Positions 26,578 through 35,647 of a stretch of 64,000 nucleotides of DNA are shown here, piece after piece. The notes beneath the pieces are model-generated. The model was not told the origin of the DNA. It made no database searches and worked only from the letters and a program-made list of their open reading frames with translations. The first letter of the stretch is position 1; each line of letters begins with the position of its first letter. This stretch comes from Streptomyces sp. BV286. Its GTDB lineage: Bacteria; Actinomycetota; Actinomycetes; Streptomycetales; Streptomycetaceae. A program made the translations under genes and the position numbers. The stretch spans positions 1 through 64,000 of the forward strand of contig NZ_JAHRIB010000095.1 in assembly GCF_019090165.1 (NCBI RefSeq), in the 5' to 3' direction.

Positions 26578-27071
26578 CGACCGCGGTGCTGCGCGAGATG
26601 CGCTGGTGGGACATCGAGCCCGTGCTGGAACTGGAGAAGGACCTCTTCCCCGAGGACGCCTGGTCGCGGGGCATGTTCTGGTCCGACCTGGCCCACGCGC
26701 GCGGGCCGGGGGCGACACGGCGGTACGTCGTTGCCGAGAACGCCGGGCGGATCGTCGGATACGGGGGCCTCGCCTCCGCCGGGGACACCGGCGACGTACA
26801 GACCATCGCCGTCGCCCGGGAGCACTGGGGCACCGGCCTCGGCGGGCTGATCCTGACCGAACTGCTGCGGGCCGCCACCGCCTTCGAGTGCGCCGAGGTG
26901 CTGCTCGAATGCCGTGTCGACAACGTCCGCGCCCAGAAGCTGTACGAGCGCTTCGGCTTCGAGGCGATCGGTTTCCGGCGCGGCTACTACCAGCCGGGGA
27001 ACGTGGACGCCCTCGTGATGCGCCTCAACGACCCGTCAACTTCCGTACAAGGAACCGAGATCAATGGCTGA
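26574..27071 (+). CDS. rimI: Ribosomal protein S18-alanine N-acetyltransferase RimI
   Basis: A 165-residue GNAT acetyltransferase that acetylates the N-terminal alanine of S18 and possibly other proteins. [25 protein letters not shown] is the RimI-type start; the acetyl-CoA loop is [19 protein letters not shown], followed by [20 protein letters not shown]. The GTG at 26574 lies in the tsaB stop, and the end overlaps tsaD by 8 bases. tsaB-rimI-tsaD is a standard bacterial trio. Confidence 0.94.
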   Translation: MTTAVLREMRWWDIEPVLELEKDLFPEDAWSRGMFWSDLAHARGPGATRRYVVAENAGRIVGYGGLASAGDTGDVQTIAVAREHWGTGLGGLILTELLRAATAFECAEVLLECRVDNVRAQKLYERFGFEAIGFRRGYYQPGNVDALVMRLNDPSTSVQGTEING

Positions 27072-28173
27072 CGAACCTCTCGTCCTCGGCATCGAGACCT
27101 CCTGCGACGAGACCGGCGTCGGCATCGTCCGGGGCACGACACTGCTCGCGGACGCCATCGCGTCCAGCGTCGACGAGCACGCGCGCTTCGGCGGTGTGGT
27201 GCCGGAGGTCGCGTCCCGCGCGCACCTGGAGGCGATGGTGCCGACCATCGAACGGGCGCTCAAGGAGGCGGGGGTGAGCGCCAGGGACCTGGACGGGATC
27301 GCCGTCACCGCCGGGCCCGGGCTCGCGGGCGCGCTGCTCGTCGGGGTGTCGGCGGCGAAGGCGTACGCGTACGCGCTGGGGAAGCCGCTGTACGGCGTCA
27401 ACCACCTCGCCTCGCACATCTGCGTGGACCAGCTGGAGCACGGCGCGCTGCCCGAACCGACGATGGCTCTCCTCGTCTCCGGCGGGCACTCCTCGCTGCT
27501 GCTGTCCTCCGACATCACGAGCGACGTACGGCCCATGGGCGCGACCATCGACGACGCGGCGGGCGAGGCCTTCGACAAGATCGCGAGGGTGCTCAACCTC
27601 GGGTTCCCCGGCGGGCCGGTCATCGACCGGTACGCCAAGGAGGGCGACCCGAACGCGATCTCGTTCCCGCGCGGGCTCACCGGGCCGCGTGACGCCGCGT
27701 ACGACTTCTCCTTCTCCGGGCTGAAGACGGCCGTGGCGCGGTGGATCGAGGCCAGGCGGGCGGCGGGCGAGGAGGTGCCGGTGCGGGATGTGGCCGCGTC
27801 CTTCCAGGAGGCCGTCGTCGACGTGCTGACCCGCAAGGCCGTACGGGCCTGTCGTGACGAAGGCGTCGACCACCTGATGATCGGTGGGGGAGTCGCCGCG
27901 AACTCGCGGCTGCGGGTGCTCGCCCAGGAGCGCTGCGAGGCCGCGGGCATCCGGCTGCGGGTGCCGCGGCCGAAGCTGTGCACCGACAACGGGGCGATGG
28001 TCGCCGCGCTCGGCGCGGAGATGGTGGCCCGGGGGCGGGCCGCCTCCGACTGGGACCTGTCGGCGGACTCCTCGCTGCCCGTCACGGACCCGCATGTCCC
28101 CGGGCGGTCGCACGACCACAGCCATGGTCATGACCATGTGCACGAGGTCAGCAAGGACAACCTGTACTCATGA
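27064..28173 (+). CDS. tsaD: tRNA t6A threonylcarbamoyltransferase TsaD
   Basis: TsaD transfers the threonylcarbamoyl group to A37 of ANN-decoding tRNAs. The 369-residue protein begins [20 protein letters not shown]. The metal-binding histidines are in [12 protein letters not shown], with [29 protein letters not shown] and [11 protein letters not shown], and the metal-binding aspartate in [12 protein letters not shown]. The last ~25 residues are unusual: a His-rich tail ([13 protein letters not shown]) absent from most TsaD proteins. It overlaps the next gene by 4 bases. Confidence 0.97.
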   Translation: MADEPLVLGIETSCDETGVGIVRGTTLLADAIASSVDEHARFGGVVPEVASRAHLEAMVPTIERALKEAGVSARDLDGIAVTAGPGLAGALLVGVSAAKAYAYALGKPLYGVNHLASHICVDQLEHGALPEPTMALLVSGGHSSLLLSSDITSDVRPMGATIDDAAGEAFDKIARVLNLGFPGGPVIDRYAKEGDPNAISFPRGLTGPRDAAYDFSFSGLKTAVARWIEARRAAGEEVPVRDVAASFQEAVVDVLTRKAVRACRDEGVDHLMIGGGVAANSRLRVLAQERCEAAGIRLRVPRPKLCTDNGAMVAALGAEMVARGRAASDWDLSADSSLPVTDPHVPGRSHDHSHGHDHVHEVSKDNLYS

Positions 28174-28424
28174 CCGTCGCGTTGATGTGGGAGGCCCGCG
28201 CCGCACAGGGGCGGGGGGACGAGCTGCTCGCGTGGGTGCGGGAGCAGGACCTCCCGGCGCGGCCCCTGCGTCGGGAGGTCCTGCGGGCTCCGGGGGACCG
28301 GGTGCTCGTCATCACGTGGTGGGATGCCGCGTATGAGGCTGAGCTGCCCGAGTTGCCGGAGCCGGCTGGGGGGTTGGTTGCGCGGGCCGTTCATCGGTGG
28401 CGGTTCGAGTCCGTCGACGGGTAG
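28170..28424 (+). CDS. Small protein of unknown function downstream of tsaD
   Basis: 84 residues, [20 protein letters not shown], starting in the tsaD stop (ATGA overlap), so it is translationally coupled. The sequence has an antibiotic-biosynthesis-monooxygenase-like feel (short alpha-beta, [18 protein letters not shown] then [21 protein letters not shown]), but I cannot assign the family firmly. It is followed by a tandem repeat and the second 28-bp array. Confidence 0.75.
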   Translation: MTVALMWEARAAQGRGDELLAWVREQDLPARPLRREVLRAPGDRVLVITWWDAAYEAELPELPEPAGGLVARAVHRWRFESVDG

Positions 28425-28432
28425 GGGTCCGG

Positions 28433-28465
28433 GTGCGTCCCGTGTGCGTCCCGGGTGCGTCCCGG
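28433..28465. repeat. 11-bp tandem repeat
   Basis: GTGCGTCCCGT, GTGCGTCCCGG, GTGCGTCCCGG in direct succession, just after the stop of the small gene following tsaD. Non-coding. Confidence 0.85.
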
Positions 28466-28481
28466 GGGCGTTGGTCGGGTG

Positions 28482-28665
28482 CGGGTTCGCTGTGGCCGGT
28501 CGCGCAGTTCCCCGCGCCCCTAAAAGATTGCGCCGTTCTCCGCGCCCCCTAAGAGAACGCGCCGTTCCCCGCGCCCCTAGAAGGCTGCGCCGTTCTCCGC
28601 GCCCGTAAGAGAACGCGTCGTTCCCCGCGCTCCTAGAAGGCTGCGTCGTTCTCCGCGCCCCTGGT
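28482..28665. repeat. Tandem array of 28-bp GC-rich repeats (6 units)
   Basis: Leader GCGGGTTCGCTGTGGCCGGT then six cores of GCG(C/T)(A/C)GTT(C)YCCGCGCCCC type. Units start at 28502, 28530, 28559, 28587, 28615 and 28643, spacings 28, 29, 28, 28 and 28. Linkers alternate between TAAAAGATT, CTAAGAGAAC and TAGAAGGCT types, giving a partly 56-bp higher-order pattern from unit 3. The last two units lie inside the 3' end of the GH3 gene and supply its stop codon. Confidence 0.9.
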
Positions 28666-30969
28666 CTGCGGTTCCGTTTCCGTCGAGTCGCAGCGCAGGT
28701 GGCGGTCCGGGCCCGGGTGGCGTTCCGGGCCCGTCAGGGTGATGTGGGTCGTGTGGCGGGTGTCCGTGCTGGACCTGGACAGGCGCAGTTCCAGGGCGCC
28801 CGGTTCCACGACGCGCCGGCCCGCGCGGTCGGTGAACGCCGACAGGTCCGGGTGGAAGCGGAACGAGACCCGGCGGGCCTCGCCCGGGGCCAGGGTGAGG
28901 CGGTGGTAGCCGATGAGGCGGACGTCGGGGCGGGTCACCCTGGCCACCGGGTCGTGGAGGTAGAGCTGGACGACCTCCGTGCCCTCCCGGGAGCCCGTGT
29001 TGCGGACCGTGACCGACACGTCGTACGACTCGTCCGTGGTGATCTCCGCGTGCCGGTCCTCGGTGTCCTCCCAGGTGAGGTCCGTGTAGCCGAGGCCGTG
29101 GCCGAAGGGGTGGAGCGGGGTCGGGTCGAGGCTGCTGACCGCGCCGGCCAGGCCCAACGGGGGCTGGAGATAGGTCCACGGCTGGCCACCGGGGTCCTGC
29201 GGGACGCTGACGGGGAGCCTGCCCGACGGGTTCACCCGGCCCGCCAGGACACCCGCCACCGCCGGGCCGCCCTCCTCGCCGGGGAAGAACGCCTGGACCG
29301 TGCCGGCCAGTTGGTCGCGCCAGCGGCCCAGCGCGTACGGGCGGCCGGTCAGCAGGACCAGCACGACGGGCGTGCCGGTGGCGGTCAGGGTGTCGAGCAA
29401 CTGGGCCTGCACGCCAGGGAGTTGCAGATCGCCGACATCGCAGCCCTCGCCCGAGGTGCCGCGGCCGAAGAGGCCCGCCCGGTCGCCGAGCACGGCCACG
29501 CAGACGTCCGCCTCGGCGGAGCGCGCGACGGCCTCCGCGAAGCCCGAGGTGTCCGGGCCGGTGGTGTCGCAGCCCTCGGTGAACGTGATCTTGGCGTCGG
29601 GGAGCTCCGCGCGGAGGGACTCCAGCAGGGTGGCGATCTCGATGCCCGTCGGCTTGTCGGGGTGGTGCGTGCCGACGTGGGAGGGGAACGAGTAGCAGCC
29701 CAGCATGGCCAGGGCGTCGGCGGCCCGCGGGCCGACCACGGCGATCCGGGTGTCCGGGGCGAGCGGGAGCAGCCCGTCCGGGTTGGAGAGCAGGACGACG
29801 GACTTCTCGGCGAGGCGGCGGGCCAGGGCGCGGTTCGCGGCCGAGTCCAGGTCGATCGGGCCGGCCGGCTCGGGGTTCCAGTCCTCGTCAAGCAGACCCA
29901 GCTCGCACTTCTGGCGCAGGACCCGGGCCGCCGCCCGGTCCACCAGGGACTCCGGGACGTCACCGGCCCGTACCGCTTCGACCAGCGGCTCCCCGTAGCA
30001 GCGGACCGTCGGCAGTTCGACGTCCAGCCCGGCGGCCAGGGCCGCGTGGGCGGCGCCCGCCTCGGTGCCCGCGACCCGGTGCAGGGTCTGCAGGAAACCG
30101 ACGCCGAAGTAGTCGCTGACGACCGTTCCGTCGAACTTCCACTGCTCCCGCAGGACTTCGGTCAGCAGGTACGGGTCCGCGGACGCGGGCACCCCGTCGG
30201 TGTCCGTGTACGCGGCCATCACCGAGCGGGCCCCGCCCTCGCGCAGCGCGAACTCGAACGGCGGCAGGGTGATGTCGGCGAACTCGCGCACACCGGCCCG
30301 TACGGGGGCCAGGTTGCGGGCGCCGGCCGAGGCCGCGTACCCCGCGAAGTGCTTGAGCGTGGCGACGACCCCGGCGGACTCGAGACCGCGGACGTAGGCG
30401 GCGCCGATCGTGCCGACGAGGTACGGGTCCTCGCCGATGGTCTCCTCGACCCTGCCCCACCGCAGGTCCCGTACGACGTCCAGGACGGGGGCGAGCCCCT
30501 GGTGGACGCCGACGGAGGCGAGGTCGCGGCCGATCCGGTGGGCCATCTCCTCCACCAGGTCCGGGTCGAACGAGGCGCCCCAGGCCAGCGGCACGGGATA
30601 CGCGGTGGCGCCCCACGCGGTGAAGCCGGCGAGGCACTCCTCGTGGGCGACGGCCGGGATGCCGAAGCGGCCGGCCTCACTGATCCGGCGCTGGGCGCGG
30701 GCGAGGGCCTGCGCGCCCAGCGCCGGGTCCACGGGGGCCGTACCGAAGGAGCGGGTGAGCTGGCCCAGCCCGCGGGTGATCACCTCGTCCCAGTCGAAGT
30801 CCGCGGTCATCTCGTCCTGGTGCGGGGCGACTCCGTCACCGTCCGTGGCGGCGCCCACCCACACGCCGTACAGCTGGGCGGCCTTCTCCTCCAGGGTCAT
30901 CCGCGAGAGCAGGTCGTCGACCCGGGCTTCGGCGGGCAGGGCGGGATCACGCCAGGGGGCGGTGGTCAT
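28633..30969 (-). CDS. Intracellular GH3 beta-glycosidase (beta-xylosidase/glucosidase type)
   Basis: A 778-residue glycoside hydrolase family 3 enzyme without a signal peptide. It has the GH3 N-terminal barrel (LLSRMTLEEKAAQLYG; RWGRVEETIGEDPYLVG; LKHFAGY), the nucleophile aspartate in GTVVSDYFGVGF, the C-terminal alpha-beta domain, and a fibronectin-III-like end (VTVRNTGSREGTEVVQLYLHDP). The ATG at 30969 has ACAGGAG upstream. It is the last gene of a binding protein-permease-permease-GH3 operon, the order of bxlEFGA beta-xylosidase operons. It probably hydrolyses imported xylo- or gluco-oligosaccharides. The last dozen residues (QTRGAENDAAF) and stop come from the 28-bp repeat. Confidence 0.9.
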   Translation of the reverse strand: MTTAPWRDPALPAEARVDDLLSRMTLEEKAAQLYGVWVGAATDGDGVAPHQDEMTADFDWDEVITRGLGQLTRSFGTAPVDPALGAQALARAQRRISEAGRFGIPAVAHEECLAGFTAWGATAYPVPLAWGASFDPDLVEEMAHRIGRDLASVGVHQGLAPVLDVVRDLRWGRVEETIGEDPYLVGTIGAAYVRGLESAGVVATLKHFAGYAASAGARNLAPVRAGVREFADITLPPFEFALREGGARSVMAAYTDTDGVPASADPYLLTEVLREQWKFDGTVVSDYFGVGFLQTLHRVAGTEAGAAHAALAAGLDVELPTVRCYGEPLVEAVRAGDVPESLVDRAAARVLRQKCELGLLDEDWNPEPAGPIDLDSAANRALARRLAEKSVVLLSNPDGLLPLAPDTRIAVVGPRAADALAMLGCYSFPSHVGTHHPDKPTGIEIATLLESLRAELPDAKITFTEGCDTTGPDTSGFAEAVARSAEADVCVAVLGDRAGLFGRGTSGEGCDVGDLQLPGVQAQLLDTLTATGTPVVLVLLTGRPYALGRWRDQLAGTVQAFFPGEEGGPAVAGVLAGRVNPSGRLPVSVPQDPGGQPWTYLQPPLGLAGAVSSLDPTPLHPFGHGLGYTDLTWEDTEDRHAEITTDESYDVSVTVRNTGSREGTEVVQLYLHDPVARVTRPDVRLIGYHRLTLAPGEARRVSFRFHPDLSAFTDRAGRRVVEPGALELRLSRSSTDTRHTTHITLTGPERHPGPDRHLRCDSTETEPQTRGAENDAAF

Positions 30970-31019
30970 GGAACTCCTGTCGGGGTCGGAGCCAGAGGCG
31001 GAGCCGGAGTCGGGTGGGT

Positions 31020-31925
31020 TCACTTTCCGCCCACGCCCATCAGGCCGCCGATCAGCGCGCGGCGGGCCACCAGATAGACGGCGAAGATCGGCACGCCGGA
31101 GAGGACGACCGAGGCGAGCAGGGCGGGGATGTTCACGCCGAACTGGCTGACGTAGTTGAAGAGTCCGAGGGTCAGCACGCGCGGGCCGTCGGACTGGGTG
31201 AAGATCAGCGGGAAGAGGAAGCCGTTCCAGGCCTGGAGCGCCGAGAAGATGACGACCGTGCTGATGCCGCCCTTCGCCATCGGGACGGCGAGCTGGAACA
31301 GCATCCGCTGCGGGGAGGCGCCGTCCAGGGCCATCGCCTCGTACAGCTCCTCCGAGACGTCTCGCAGCGTCCCCACGAGGACGAGCACCGAGACCGGCAT
31401 CGCGAAGGCCGCCGTCGGCAGGATGACCGCCAGCAGGCCGTCGTACAGGTCGAGTTTGGCGATCAGGAGGTACAGCGGCACGACGACCGCCTGGGCCGGG
31501 ATCGCCACGCCGAGGAGGAAGAGCCGGAAGGCCAGCCCCGACCAGCGGTTGCGGGTGCGGACGGCGACGTACGCGAGCGGGAGGGAGAGGCCGAGGACGA
31601 TGGCCACGACCGAGACGGCCACGATCGCGGTGTTGCTGAGCAGATGGCCGAAGCCGCTGTTCAGCACGGTGTTGTAGTTGTCGAGCGTCGGACTCGTGGG
31701 CGGGCTCAGCGGGTTGCCGGTGAGCGCCTTGTCCTGGCTGGTGAGCGAGGCCGACAGCATCGCGTAGATCGGTACGAGGACGACCGCGAGCCAGACGACC
31801 GAGCCCAGGCCCGCGAGGGGGTTGGCGCGTTTCGTCCAGTGCCGGCGGCGGGGCGGCGAAGGCGGCACAGGAGGACGCTCCTCGGTCTTCGCGGGGCGGG
31901 GGCGCGGCAACGTGTCGTGTGACAC
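31020..31925 (-). CDS. ABC sugar transporter permease (MalG/BxlG type)
   Basis: 301 residues, six predicted transmembrane helices. The EAA loop near residue 200 reads ELYEAMALDGASPQRMLFQLAVPMAKGG, which contacts the ATPase. It belongs to the CUT1 carbohydrate family. The start is GTG 31925, four bases after the stop of the partner permease. It is followed by the GH3 gene after 50 bases. No ATPase gene accompanies it, so the shared ATPase MsiK of Streptomyces probably powers the transporter. Confidence 0.93.
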   Translation of the reverse strand: MSHDTLPRPRPAKTEERPPVPPSPPRRRHWTKRANPLAGLGSVVWLAVVLVPIYAMLSASLTSQDKALTGNPLSPPTSPTLDNYNTVLNSGFGHLLSNTAIVAVSVVAIVLGLSLPLAYVAVRTRNRWSGLAFRLFLLGVAIPAQAVVVPLYLLIAKLDLYDGLLAVILPTAAFAMPVSVLVLVGTLRDVSEELYEAMALDGASPQRMLFQLAVPMAKGGISTVVIFSALQAWNGFLFPLIFTQSDGPRVLTLGLFNYVSQFGVNIPALLASVVLSGVPIFAVYLVARRALIGGLMGVGGK

Positions 31926-31929
31926 TCCG

Positions 31930-32874
31930 TCACATCCCTTCGCGGGTGCTGCGCATGTGGCCGAAGCCGGTCAGGCGCACGAGGACCAGGGACAGACCCG
32001 TGGCCGTCAGCACCAGGAACGACGCGATGGCGCTGGCGTAGCCGAAGTCGTAACTCTTGAAGCCCGCCTCGTACATCAGGTACGGCAGGATCGCCGTGTC
32101 CGTGCCCGGGCCGCCCTTGGTGAGGATCAGCACGGTCTCGAAGTACGTGAGCGAGCCGACGACCATCAGGACGGTGGACGTCGTGACGGTGTGGCGCAGC
32201 TGCGGGAGCGTGATCGAGAAGAACTGGCGGTAGCGGCCCGCGCCGTCGATCGCCGCCGCCTGGTAGAGCACCTCGGGTATCTGGCGGGCCCCGCCCTGGT
32301 AGATCAGGGTGTGGAAGGGGATGAACTGCCAGGCGCCGATGAAGACGATCGCGAGGAACGCGCCGTTGGAGGAACCCAGGATGTTCTCCCGGATGATGCC
32401 GAAGTTCGGGTCGAGCAGGGCGTAGAAGAGCAGTGCGATCGCCGTCGACGAGAGCAGGAACGGGACGAAGAAGACCGCCGAGAGGATCGCCCGGTTGCGC
32501 TGGCGGCCCGCCGCCCACACGCCGAGCAGCAGGGCGATCACCGTCTGGAAGACCCAGCTCGCCGCCGTCAGCAGGACGGTGAGCCACAGGGACTGGACCA
32601 TCCGGTCGTCGTCGAGCAGCTTCCGCCAGTTGTCGAGGCCGACCGGCCGCGGGTCGCCGAGGCCGTCCCAGGCGGTGAACGAGAGGTAGAAGGCCAGGCC
32701 CATCGGGACCACGGCGAAGAAGGTGAAGAAGAGGACGCCGGGAAGGGCCCAGGCGGCGTGCGGGCGGCCGACCGCGGAGGAGCCGGGTCCCTTCGGCCGA
32801 AGGGGCTCCTTCGGCCCTCCGTGCTCGCTGGCCCGGCCCTTCGCCGGGGCCTTCGTGGGGCTCGGTGCGCTCAC
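31930..32874 (-). CDS. ABC sugar transporter permease (MalF/BxlF type)
   Basis: 314 residues. A Pro/Lys/Ser-rich cytoplasmic N-terminus of about 40 residues precedes six transmembrane helices. The EAA loop reads [32 protein letters not shown] 32874 overlaps the stop of the binding-protein gene (GTGA). A longer open frame reaches 33558 but overlaps the binding protein and is not coding. It pairs with the permease downstream. Confidence 0.92.
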   Translation of the reverse strand: MSAPSPTKAPAKGRASEHGGPKEPLRPKGPGSSAVGRPHAAWALPGVLFFTFFAVVPMGLAFYLSFTAWDGLGDPRPVGLDNWRKLLDDDRMVQSLWLTVLLTAASWVFQTVIALLLGVWAAGRQRNRAILSAVFFVPFLLSSTAIALLFYALLDPNFGIIRENILGSSNGAFLAIVFIGAWQFIPFHTLIYQGGARQIPEVLYQAAAIDGAGRYRQFFSITLPQLRHTVTTSTVLMVVGSLTYFETVLILTKGGPGTDTAILPYLMYEAGFKSYDFGYASAIASFLVLTATGLSLVLVRLTGFGHMRSTREGM

Positions 32875-34235
32875 TTCAGCTCCTTGAGCGCCGACACGAA
32901 CTCGCTCGGCGAGGACTGTCCGACGAACAGTTTGTTGATCTCGGTGAGCATCGGCGTCGCGATGTCGGCGCCGAGCGCCTGGTCCCAGGAGAGCGTGAAG
33001 GCGGGTGCCTTCTCGACCATCTCGTACTGGAACCTGGCGAACTGCGGGTTGGGCGAGGCGTCGAGCAGCTCGGCCGCGCCGGCGGTCGTCGGGATGTCGC
33101 CGTTGGCGACCAGCGCCTTCGCGTACGTCTGCGAGGCGCAGTCCTTCAGGAAGGCGATCGCCGCGTCCTTGTTCTGCGTACGGGCGTTGACGGACCAGTA
33201 GTTGGTGGGGTTGCCGACGACGTTGCGGATGTCGCCGGTGCCGCCCTCGACCGTGGGGAACGCGCACCAGCCCAGGTTCTTCTTCGCGAAGGACGGGAAC
33301 TTGCCGAGCTGGGTCGAGTACTCCCACGAACCCATCAGGTGCATCGCCGCCTTGCCCTTGGCGAAGACCGCGGGCGCGCCGCCGTTGACGTACGACACCG
33401 AGCTGAACTTGGAGCCGAAGACGTCGTCGTCGATCAGTTCCTTGATCGTCTCGGCGGCCTTGAGGACGGCCGGGTCGCCCCAGGCGGAGGAGTCGCCGGC
33501 CTGGATCTTCGCGAAGACCTCCGGTCCGCCGATGCGGTCGACGAGGTACTCCAGCCACATCAGCTCGGTCCAGGTGTCCGCCCCGCCGAGCGCGAACGGG
33601 GTGATCCCCGCGGCCTTCAGCTTGGCGTTGATGCCCTGCAACTCGTCCCAGGTGGTGGGCGGTTGGAGCTTGTGCTCGGCGAAGACGGACTTGTTGTAGA
33701 AGAGGATCACCGGCTGCATGCCGCGCATCGGGACGCCGTAGTGGCGGCCGCCGAGGTCACCCGCCGCGAGCACCGCGGGCAGGAAGCCGTTCTTGAGGAC
33801 CGGATCGCCCTCGATGGTGTCGGTCAGGTCGAGGAGCTGCTTCGCCTCCTGGTACGCCCTGATGGAGCCGCCGCCCCAGTTGAAGAAGACGTCCGGGGCG
33901 CTCGGGGAGCCCATCGCCGTACGGAGCTTGGCCGTGTAGTCCGCGCCCGGGACCTTGACCAGCTTCACCTTGCCCTTGGCCGACTTGGCGGCCGCGGACT
34001 TGTTGAAGCGGTCGACCGCCGCGGCCTGGACCTTCACCGCGTCGTCCCCGTACGTGAAGGCGTCGATCGTCTCGCTGCCCCCGCCGGAACCGTCACTGGA
34101 ACCGCAGGCGGTGAGCCCGGTGGTGAGCAGGGTGGTGGCACCGGCGCCGAGGACCCAGCGCCTGCTGAACGTGCGGCCGCCCAGGCCTCCGCCCGTGGGC
34201 TGCCCGCCGTTGGACCGCCCGCTGATCGACTCCAT
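32871..34235 (-). CDS. ABC sugar-binding lipoprotein (BxlE-like)
   Basis: 454 residues. The N-terminus [21 protein letters not shown] combines a twin-arginine-like RR with a lipobox ending at Cys, so export may go by the Tat route. The mature part is a family 1 extracellular solute-binding protein ([46 protein letters not shown]). The ATG at 34235 has AGAGGTG upstream. It is first in the operon and most abundant by expectation. Probably binds an oligosaccharide such as xylobiose; ligand not readable. Confidence 0.93.
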   Translation of the reverse strand: MESISGRSNGGQPTGGGLGGRTFSRRWVLGAGATTLLTTGLTACGSSDGSGGGSETIDAFTYGDDAVKVQAAAVDRFNKSAAAKSAKGKVKLVKVPGADYTAKLRTAMGSPSAPDVFFNWGGGSIRAYQEAKQLLDLTDTIEGDPVLKNGFLPAVLAAGDLGGRHYGVPMRGMQPVILFYNKSVFAEHKLQPPTTWDELQGINAKLKAAGITPFALGGADTWTELMWLEYLVDRIGGPEVFAKIQAGDSSAWGDPAVLKAAETIKELIDDDVFGSKFSSVSYVNGGAPAVFAKGKAAMHLMGSWEYSTQLGKFPSFAKKNLGWCAFPTVEGGTGDIRNVVGNPTNYWSVNARTQNKDAAIAFLKDCASQTYAKALVANGDIPTTAGAAELLDASPNPQFARFQYEMVEKAPAFTLSWDQALGADIATPMLTEINKLFVGQSSPSEFVSALKELK

Positions 34236-34377
34236 GACAGCACCTCTTCTTCTCCGACTCGCTCGCCGGCGGGGCGCCGCGACCCGCGCCGGGAGCACGG
34301 CCGCGCCCGGCCCTCCCCGGGCCTGCGCGCGCTCGTACTCCCGACACGGACGCGCCCCCTGCGGCTCGCTCGCGTCA

Positions 34378-34411
34378 CGAATGTTTCGGGTGGTAGTTCG
34401 AATGTTCCGGG
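34378..34411. promoter_or_regulatory. Pair of direct repeats, putative LacI-type operators
   Basis: CGAATGTTTCGGG (34378-34390) and CGAATGTTCCGGG (34399-34411) are direct repeats 21 bases apart, two helical turns, in the divergent region between the binding-protein gene and the LacI gene. Read on the other strand they contain CGAAACATTCG and CGGAACATTCG. These resemble the CGAAACTTTCG-type operator I associate with Streptomyces xylan-related LacI regulators. Confidence 0.6.
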
Positions 34412-34468
34412 AACGTATGGCGGTCCAGGGGCTTCGTCAAGGGGTTGCGCAGGGATACGATCCCGTTC

Positions 34469-35494
34469 ATGACTCGCCCGAATCCCGCTGTAGCCCAGTC
34501 AGCGACGCTCGCCGAGATCGCCCGCGAGGCGGGAGTCTCGGCCCCGACTGTTTCGAAGGTGCTCAACGGCCGTGCCGATGTGGCCCCGGCGACCCGCACC
34601 CGGGTCGAGGACCTGCTGCGCCACCACGGCTACCGGCGCCGCCGGGCCGAGGCGTCCCGGTCGCCCCTCATAGACCTGGTCTTCCACGAGCTGGAGAGCG
34701 CGTGGGCGATGGAGGTCATCCGGGGCGTGGAGAACGTGGCGCGCGACGAGGGCCTGAGCGTCGTCCTGTCCGAGAGCGCGGGCCGGCTCACGCCCGGGCG
34801 GACCTGGGCCGACCAGGTCGCCGCGCGCCGCCCGCACGGAGTCGTCCTCGTCCTCAACGGGCTCGACGAGTCCCAGCGGGCGCTGCTGACCAGCCGCTCC
34901 ATCCCGTTCGTGGTGGTCGACCCGGCGGGCGACCCCGGCGACGACGTGCCGTCCGTCGGCGCCACCAACTGGCAGGGCGGGCTGGCCGCGACCCGGCATC
35001 TGGCGGACCTCGGCCACCGGCGCATCGGCGTGATCAGCGGGCCCTCGCGGATGATGTGCAGCCGGGCCAGGCTCGACGGCTACCGGGCGGCCCTGGACAC
35101 GGCCGGACTGCCGGTCGACCCGGCGCTCGTGCGCACCGGCGACTTCCACCACGAGAGCGGCTACCGGGAGGGGCTGGCCCTGCTGAAGCTGCCGGACCGC
35201 CCGACCGCCGTGTTCGCGGGCAACGACCTCCAGGCCCTCGGCCTGTACGAGGCCGCACGCGAACTGGGCCTGCGCGTGCCGGAGGACCTCAGCATCGTCG
35301 GCTTCGACGACCTGCCGGTGGCCCGCTGGGTCGGCCCGCCGCTCACCACCGTGCGCCAGCCCCTCACGGAGATGGCCGAGGCGGCGGCCCGGCTCGTCCT
35401 CGACCTCGGCCGCGCGGAGCGGCCCTCGACGGCCACCCGGGTGGAACTGGCGACGAGCCTGGTGGTCCGGAGCAGCACGGCGGAGCCGTCGTGA
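34469..35494 (+). CDS. LacI-family transcriptional regulator (BxlR-like)
   Basis: A 341-residue repressor. The N-terminal helix-turn-helix is LAEIAREAGVSAPTVSKVLNGRADVAPATR; the periplasmic-binding-like effector domain follows (LIDLVFHELESAWAMEVIRGVE; RRIGVISGPS; GYREGLALLKLPDRPTAVFAGND; LSIVGFDDLPVARWVGPPLTTVRQP). ATG 34469 is chosen; an in-frame TTG at 34445 is possible. It is divergent from the sugar operon and very likely represses it, releasing on a sugar ligand. CGAAACTTTCG-type sites lie on both sides of the gene. Confidence 0.94.
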   Translation: MTRPNPAVAQSATLAEIAREAGVSAPTVSKVLNGRADVAPATRTRVEDLLRHHGYRRRRAEASRSPLIDLVFHELESAWAMEVIRGVENVARDEGLSVVLSESAGRLTPGRTWADQVAARRPHGVVLVLNGLDESQRALLTSRSIPFVVVDPAGDPGDDVPSVGATNWQGGLAATRHLADLGHRRIGVISGPSRMMCSRARLDGYRAALDTAGLPVDPALVRTGDFHHESGYREGLALLKLPDRPTAVFAGNDLQALGLYEAARELGLRVPEDLSIVGFDDLPVARWVGPPLTTVRQPLTEMAEAAARLVLDLGRAERPSTATRVELATSLVVRSSTAEPS

Positions 35495-35647
35495 ACGGTC
35501 CCGTGGCGTCGAAACTTTCGAAGACTTTCGGGGCGGCCCGTCCGTCACCGGGCGGCATCTGAGAAAACTCAACGAAATATGAGAGTTTCCGAAGGAAAGC
35601 CGGAAAGTGGTTCCTCCTTGTAATAATTCGGACTTACGTTCCTGTCT
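35495..35647 (+). promoter_or_regulatory. Intergenic region with CGAAACTTTCG sites
   Basis: It holds a CGAAACTTTCG (35511-35521, GAAA-C-TTTC palindrome) and, overlapping its end, GAAGACTTTCGGGG. Further GAAA/TTTC half-sites lie at 35573-35620 (GAGAGTTTCCGAAGGAAAGC, CCGGAAAGTGG). The stretch 35560-35640 is AT-richer than the surroundings and likely carries the promoter of the LCP gene at 35648 (TTGTAATAATTC at 35619-35630). Confidence 0.5.

Noticed and set aside
30970..31023. Upstream extension of the GH3 protein
   Set aside because: The extension is Ser/Asp/Gly-rich and unconserved-looking; ATG 30969 has ACAGGAG at good spacing and gives the normal GH3 start.
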